Source of the DNA: JAIBBG01 sp031417525
GTDB lineage: Bacteria; Bacteroidota; Bacteroidia; Flavobacteriales_D; Sanyastnellaceae
DNA length: 10,858 nt
NCBI GenBank assembly: GCA_031417525.1
Contig: JANOVT010000082.1
Location: 1-10,858, forward strand
Reading direction: 5' to 3'
Shown: in pieces, positions 7,953 through 10,858 of the stretch
Layout: each line of letters begins with the position of its first letter
How positions within the stretch are numbered: position 1 is the stretch's first letter
Translations under genes and position numbers: made by a program
The notes under the pieces: model-generated
Seen by the model: only the letters and a program-made list of their open reading frames with translations
Database searches by the model: none
What the model was told of the DNA's origin: nothing

Positions 7953-8979
7953 GTTCAGTTTCAATTTTCTTCAATCTAAAATTCAGGGAATACATCCAAT
8001 AGCCCAGCAAGATAAAACCTGCACAGGCAGGATAGAATACCATTCTGAGTGAACTGTCTAAATCGTATTTCGAAAAGGCAGGATTGCCGCTCTTACCCGG
8101 ATGCAAACCTTCTGTAAAGCGCGGCATCACCATGAGCAACACCACCATGAGTACAAAGGCAAAAATGTTGAAAATGGCGGAAAGACGTGCGCGTTTATCT
8201 TCATCTGGAGTCGATATTCTCAGAATGAAATATGCCACATACACCATAAAAACGACCATAGCACCATTGAGTTGCGGATCATTGGTCCACCAAGCACCCC
8301 ATGTGAATCGCGCCCAAAGAGAACCGGTGATCAGCCCAAGTACACAGAACAGTAAGCCCGTTCCCGCGCTTGTTGCGGCTTTCATGTCAAACACCATCAC
8401 AGGTGCGCCGCCTGATTTCCCTAATGCACGAATGCTGTAAATAAACGAAATGATCATCAACGTAAACATGGTAAACCACATCGGCACGTGCCACATCAGG
8501 TTGCGGATAGACTCCATGATGATCGGTTGAAAAGGATATCCGAAAAATTGTTGCTCACTGTTTTTGACTTCAAACTCACACGAGTTGCTTTTGTCTCCTT
8601 TTGCAAAAGTAAATCCATCGCTGCTCACCGGTGATTCCACCAGCATGGTTCCATCTAGATCATTGTTCGCAAAAAATCCAAGACTATTGGATGACAACGT
8701 ATCGGGTAGAAAAACGCTGACGATCACATGCGCATTATCAACAACTTGAAGGATTTCAGCGCAGTACACAGCGGTTGTGTCGCTTGTGACGAATACTTTC
8801 AAAGAGGTTTGTGCTTCTTTGAAATGTGTCCCATAACCGATGAAAGTGAACTCATTTCTTCCGGGATGAAGTTGAGTTGCACTCACACTCAAACCACCGG
8901 GAGTCATCGGGTGAAACAGCGAAAACACAGCAGCATAGAGCAGCAGAAGAATACAAATAATTTTGAGCCAGAGTTTCAT
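7936..8979 (-). CDS. ccmC: Heme-handling membrane protein CcmC with an inserted periplasmic beta domain
   Basis: CcmC presents heme to CcmE in the inner membrane. The core is recognisable from residue 155 on: the first axial-ligand motif H-V-P at 164-166, the tryptophan-rich segment W-G-A-W-W-T-N-D-P at 227-235, and the second axial histidine in L-H-P-G (His293). The usual W-D-x-R-L-T of proteobacterial CcmC is N-D-P-Q-L-N here; I recall that form from other Bacteroidota. Length is 347 residues against roughly 220-245 for the family. The excess is a hydrophilic stretch at residues 25-150 between TM1 (4-22) and His164, so it faces the periplasm. Its pattern (G-Y-G-T-H-F at 48-53, alternating strands, a F-F-A-N-N-D turn at 102-107) looks like an Ig-like IPT/TIG domain; that fold call is tentative. 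Upstream ccmB ends 75 bp away, and downstream ccmD overlaps by 17 bp. Confidence 0.94.
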   Translation of the reverse strand: MKLWLKIICILLLLYAAVFSLFHPMTPGGLSVSATQLHPGRNEFTFIGYGTHFKEAQTSLKVFVTSDTTAVYCAEILQVVDNAHVIVSVFLPDTLSSNSLGFFANNDLDGTMLVESPVSSDGFTFAKGDKSNSCEFEVKNSEQQFFGYPFQPIIMESIRNLMWHVPMWFTMFTLMIISFIYSIRALGKSGGAPVMVFDMKAATSAGTGLLFCVLGLITGSLWARFTWGAWWTNDPQLNGAMVVFMVYVAYFILRISTPDEDKRARLSAIFNIFAFVLMVVLLMVMPRFTEGLHPGKSGNPAFSKYDLDSSLRMVFYPACAGFILLGYWMYSLNFRLKKIETEHETIH

Positions 8980-9054
8980 ACTAAACTAAACAGACACAAT
9001 GACCAAAAGATTGGTGGAGCGTCCAACTTATTATAAAAAAAATCCTTGCAGTGG

Positions 9055-9717
9055 TTATTCCCGCCAAAGGTACGGGAACAGAATATACGCCAACACAAGA
9101 GAAACAACATTCAATACAAAAAGCACCATCAAGTTGAGGCTGTTCTGCAGATAAGACATCCCCTCGAGTGCAAACGTGGTATGTCGCACCATGGTGATCA
9201 ACAGCGGAATGATGATCGGAAAACCAAGTATAGCCACCAATCCGATACCGGTACCGGCTTTAAAAGCGAGTCCGGCAACAAAAGTGAGTGCCAATCCGAG
9301 TCCTGTGCTTCCGAGTAAAAGACCCAGCAGAAATTGTAACATATCAGCGGACTCCAACACATCCGTTCCAAAAAACAGGACAAAGAAAAAAACACTTATC
9401 AGGTTGAGCAAGGCAACAAGCAACGCATTGTAGAGTGCTTTGGAAAGAATGACATAGCGAGGATGCGTCAGAGAATACAAATAAAGCTGCGTTCCATTCG
9501 CTTCGCTTGCAAAAGCTTTTTGCATGGCATTAAAAGCAGTAAAAACTCCGGTGATCCACAACAAAGCTCCCCAGGTTTTGGTGGACTCCACTTTTTCAAA
9601 GGAGAGATAACACACAAAAACGGTAGCCAGCACATACATCAGAATACCCGCCAGAGTGTGCTTACGGCGCAATTCCAATTTAATTTCCTTCTTGAGAAGG
9701 GCTGTGAAGGCAGACAT
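9055..9717 (-). CDS. ccmB: Heme exporter membrane subunit CcmB
   Basis: CcmB is the membrane permease of the CcmABC complex that drives release of heme-loaded CcmE, powered by the ATPase CcmA. The 220 residues match the usual length and six-helix layout. They start with the family pattern L-L-K-K-E-I-K-L-E-L-R-R (7-18), and carry N-A-M-Q-K-A-F near 63-69 and the characteristic G-F-P-I-I-I-P-L-L-I at 165-174. It is the first gene of the operon, on the minus strand and divergent from the sirtuin gene 232 bp away. The ATPase gene ccmA, which precedes ccmB in many bacteria, is not here and must be elsewhere if the system works in the standard way. The ATG at 9717 is the only reasonable start. No clean TAnnTTTG element was found before it; tactttcg at 9728-9721 has one mismatch and lies very close to the ATG. 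Confidence 0.94.
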   Translation of the reverse strand: MSAFTALLKKEIKLELRRKHTLAGILMYVLATVFVCYLSFEKVESTKTWGALLWITGVFTAFNAMQKAFASEANGTQLYLYSLTHPRYVILSKALYNALLVALLNLISVFFFVLFFGTDVLESADMLQFLLGLLLGSTGLGLALTFVAGLAFKAGTGIGLVAILGFPIIIPLLITMVRHTTFALEGMSYLQNSLNLMVLFVLNVVSLVLAYILFPYLWRE

Positions 9718-9808
9718 GGGCGCGAAAGTAAACTATGAATTCTATGATCTTGTTGATTTTGGTGATTGAGAATTGGTGGATTTAAGGATGAGAGGGATCT
9801 AGGAATAA

Positions 9809-9906
9809 AGCCAAAGAGCCAGAAAGGGTTCAGGGCAATTCTGCAATTCAAAACTCCGCTTGTGCTCTGATCCTCAATGCCTCTATTCCTCTATGGCTCT
9901 TTGGCT
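9809..9906. repeat. 13-bp inverted repeat within a degenerate 8-bp-period repeat region
   Basis: Bases 9809-9821 (agccaaagagcca) are perfectly complementary to 9894-9906, separated by 72 bases. Read on the minus strand from 9902 down to 9863, the right side breaks into five octamers close to atagagga (aaagagcc, atagagga, atagaggc, attgagga, tcagagca). The left side also falls loosely into octamers from 9786. The same core occurs at 1151-1170, so this is a dispersed element and not just a local hairpin. Confidence 0.7.
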
Positions 9907-9928
9907 CCAATCTTCCTATGTAATTTTG
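9900..9928 (+). promoter_or_regulatory. Promoter of the sirtuin gene
   Basis: The bases taattttg at 9921-9928 match the Bacteroidota -7 consensus TAnnTTTG exactly. A TTTG -33 element lies at 9900-9903, 17 bp upstream, which is at the short end of the usual range. The GTG start is 21 bp after the -7 element, leaving a plausible short leader. The -33 element falls inside the right arm of the dispersed repeat. Confidence 0.6.
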
Positions 9929-9949
9929 GACCATTAAAACAATCTGGAC

Positions 9950-10645
9950 GTGAAGCAAAAACTCATCGTATTGACTGGTGCCGGTATGTCGGCGGAAAGC
10001 GGAATTCCTACCTTTCGGGGAAGCGATGGCTTATGGGAAAATCATCGAATTGAAGATGTGGCTTCACCGGAAGGTTGGCATCGGGATCCACTCACTGTGC
10101 TTGAGTTTTATAATCAGCGACGTAAAAAAGTATTGGAAGTCAATCCCAATCGTGGGCACGAAATACTCGCTGAACTCGAGTCGGATTTTGATGTGCATAT
10201 TGTCACGCAAAACATCGACAACTTACATGAACGAGCCGGCAGCAGCAAGGTGTTGCATTTACACGGACAAATCACTCAAAGCAGAAGTTCCAAAAATCCT
10301 TCCCTGGTCTATGACATCAATGGTTGGGAATTGAAGTGGGGTGACTACTGTGAACTGGGTTCACAACTGCGTCCGAATATTGTTTGGTTTGGTGAAGCGG
10401 TACCGATGATCGAACCGGCAGCAGAACTTGTCTCGCAAGCCGACATCTTCGTGGTGGTAGGAACATCACTACAGGTGTATCCCGCGGCAGGACTCACTTC
10501 CTATGCCCCACCATTCTGCAACAAATACATCATTGATCCCAATACACCGGATGTGAGCGGAATAAGGAATATGAAAGGAATACGGTTGTGGGCGAGTGAG
10601 GGGTTGGCGCAACTAGCAGTGGAGTTATTACGCGAAAAGAAATAA
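9950..10645 (+). CDS. cobB: Class III sirtuin, NAD-dependent protein deacylase
   Basis: Sirtuins remove acyl groups from lysines using NAD, giving nicotinamide and O-acyl-ADP-ribose; the enzyme is cytosolic. The 231 residues carry G-A-G-M-S-A-E-S-G-I-P-T-F-R-G at 10-24, T-Q-N-I-D-N-L-H at 86-93, the catalytic histidine in H-L-H-G (His105), and G-T-S-L-Q-V-Y-P-A-A at 171-180. Tyr54 and Arg57 (F-Y-N-Q-R-R) are the pair that defines the class III, SIRT5-like enzymes and favours succinyl- or malonyl-lysine. The protein starts at GTG, with the NAD-binding glycine motif at residue 10, so no earlier start is needed. Odd point: the four zinc-binding cysteines are missing. Only Cys134 and Cys190 occur, and the segment after H-L-H-G reads Q-I-T-Q-S-R-S-S where the first C-x-x-C is expected. 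I recall similar cysteine-less forms in other Bacteroidota. A promoter lies just upstream. No functional link to the ccm operon is evident. Confidence 0.95.
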   Translation: MKQKLIVLTGAGMSAESGIPTFRGSDGLWENHRIEDVASPEGWHRDPLTVLEFYNQRRKKVLEVNPNRGHEILAELESDFDVHIVTQNIDNLHERAGSSKVLHLHGQITQSRSSKNPSLVYDINGWELKWGDYCELGSQLRPNIVWFGEAVPMIEPAAELVSQADIFVVVGTSLQVYPAAGLTSYAPPFCNKYIIDPNTPDVSGIRNMKGIRLWASEGLAQLAVELLREKK

Positions 10646-10673
10646 TTATCAATTTTCAATTATTAATTATTAA
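10644..10673 (+). repeat. Tandem AT-rich heptamer array, left copy
   Basis: Four consecutive 7-bp units (aattatc, aattttc, aattatt, aattatt) plus two bases begin inside the stop codon of the sirtuin gene. The unit consensus is aattatN. Confidence 0.65.
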
Positions 10674-10706
10674 CCCCCGTGACCACTGAGAATTTTGGAA
10701 CACACG

Positions 10707-10730
10707 ATTTATAATTTATAATTTATAATT
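10707..10730 (-). repeat. Tandem AT-rich heptamer array, right copy in opposite orientation
   Basis: Three perfect 7-bp units of tttataa plus flanking bases. Read on the minus strand this is a run of aattata, so it is the reverse-oriented counterpart of the array at 10644-10673. The two arrays enclose about 33 bases of mixed sequence and could pair into a long imperfect AT hairpin. Confidence 0.65.
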
Positions 10731-10764
10731 CACTGTTGTCCGGTAAAGATATTTGATTTGTTAT

Positions 10765-10792
10765 AAAAAAAGGCCCTCGTTAAGAGAGCCTT
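10765..10792 (-). terminator. Rho-independent terminator for a minus-strand gene beyond the right edge
   Basis: Read on the minus strand, bases 10792-10784 pair with 10778-10770 in a 9-bp stem with one U-G wobble and a 5-nt loop, followed by a run of seven T (10771-10765). On the plus strand the wobble becomes a C-A mismatch and no T run follows. The orientation is therefore minus, and a gene transcribed leftward probably ends just right of or near the window edge. Confidence 0.75.
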
Positions 10793-10858
10793 GTGTCTAT
10801 GTTTGAGTTGCACCAAAAACAATCGACACATGAGTAAAAGTACATGTTTTTCCGGACA

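Larger units (their letters stand above)
9718..9949. other. Divergent intergenic region between ccmB and the sirtuin gene
   Basis: This 232-bp region should hold the promoters of the ccm operon and the sirtuin gene. Most of it (about 9786-9908) is taken up by degenerate purine-rich and pyrimidine-rich octamer repeats listed separately. I see no ORF with coding character and no RNA gene. Confidence 0.5.
10646..10858. other. Non-coding right end
   Basis: After the sirtuin stop this 213-bp stretch holds the two heptamer arrays and the minus-strand terminator. Minus-strand frames are open for a few dozen bases at the edge, one ending in TAG shortly before the terminator, but too little is visible to call a gene. 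Confidence 0.4.

Noticed and set aside
8980..9054. Small hairpin (accaa/ttggt) and an A-rich run between ccmB and ccmC, considered as a terminator or promoter
   Set aside because: The stem is only 5 bp, the A-rich run is on the wrong side for a minus-strand terminator, and no clean TAnnTTTG is present.
9721..9728. Candidate -7 element for the ccm operon (tactttcg on the minus strand)
   Set aside because: It has one mismatch, lies only 3 bp from the ccmB start codon and lacks a -33 partner.
10798..10805. An exact plus-strand TAnnTTTG match
   Set aside because: No -33 element lies at a proper distance, no plus-strand gene is visible downstream, and it sits next to a minus-strand terminator. 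Probably chance.
10736..10858. The 7-base tgtccgg near 10737 and its complement at the very end of the window, as if terminal inverted repeats of a small element
   Set aside because: Seven bases is too short to be meaningful, no target-site duplication is visible, and the right side is cut off by the window edge.
10793..10858. Possible C terminus of a minus-strand gene ending in TAG just before the terminator
   Set aside because: Fewer than 20 codons are visible and other frames are open too, so no frame can be chosen.

Overview
The window looks like a Bacteroidota chromosome fragment of moderate, AT-leaning composition. The evidence is a C-terminal sorting domain of the type IX secretion system (T9SS) kind, matches to the Bacteroidota promoter element TAnnTTTG, almost no visible Shine-Dalgarno sequences, and a cytochrome c maturation (Ccm) cluster with the residue signatures typical of this phylum. 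It appears to be ordinary chromosome: no transposase, phage gene, CRISPR array, tRNA or rRNA was seen.

Left part (1-4270): the 3' part of a secreted FG-GAP/VCBS + UnbV/ASPIC repeat protein with a T9SS tail converges on an OmpA-domain envelope protein, with a near-perfect bidirectional terminator hairpin between them. Divergent from the OmpA gene is a polytopic membrane protein resembling PIG-V/GT-C mannosyltransferases. Its start is probably the ATG at 2903, because a promoter-like element covers the alternative TTG start.

Centre (4349-9717, minus strand): a compact operon in the order ccmB-ccmC-ccmD-ccmE-ccmF. Together these would move heme, chaperone it and ligate it to apocytochromes c on the outer face of the inner membrane. 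The cluster differs from the enterobacterial system. CcmE carries Cys in a CxxxY motif instead of the heme-binding His. CcmC has a beta-rich domain of about 120 residues, possibly IPT/TIG-like, inserted between TM1 and its first heme-ligand His. CcmF is much enlarged by a periplasmic domain. No ccmA, ccmG or ccmH lies in the window. This resembles the described Ccm variant that lacks CcmG/CcmH and the CcmE histidine, with further domain changes.

Right part (9718-10858): a divergent intergenic region with a degenerate 8-bp-period repeat and a good promoter leads into a class III sirtuin gene that lacks the zinc-finger cysteines. It is followed by two related 7-bp AT-rich arrays in opposite orientation and a minus-strand terminator belonging to a gene outside the window.

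The best candidates for something undescribed are the domain insertion in CcmC combined with the CxxxY CcmE and the enlarged CcmF, and the family of degenerate octamer repeats found in two distant intergenic regions.
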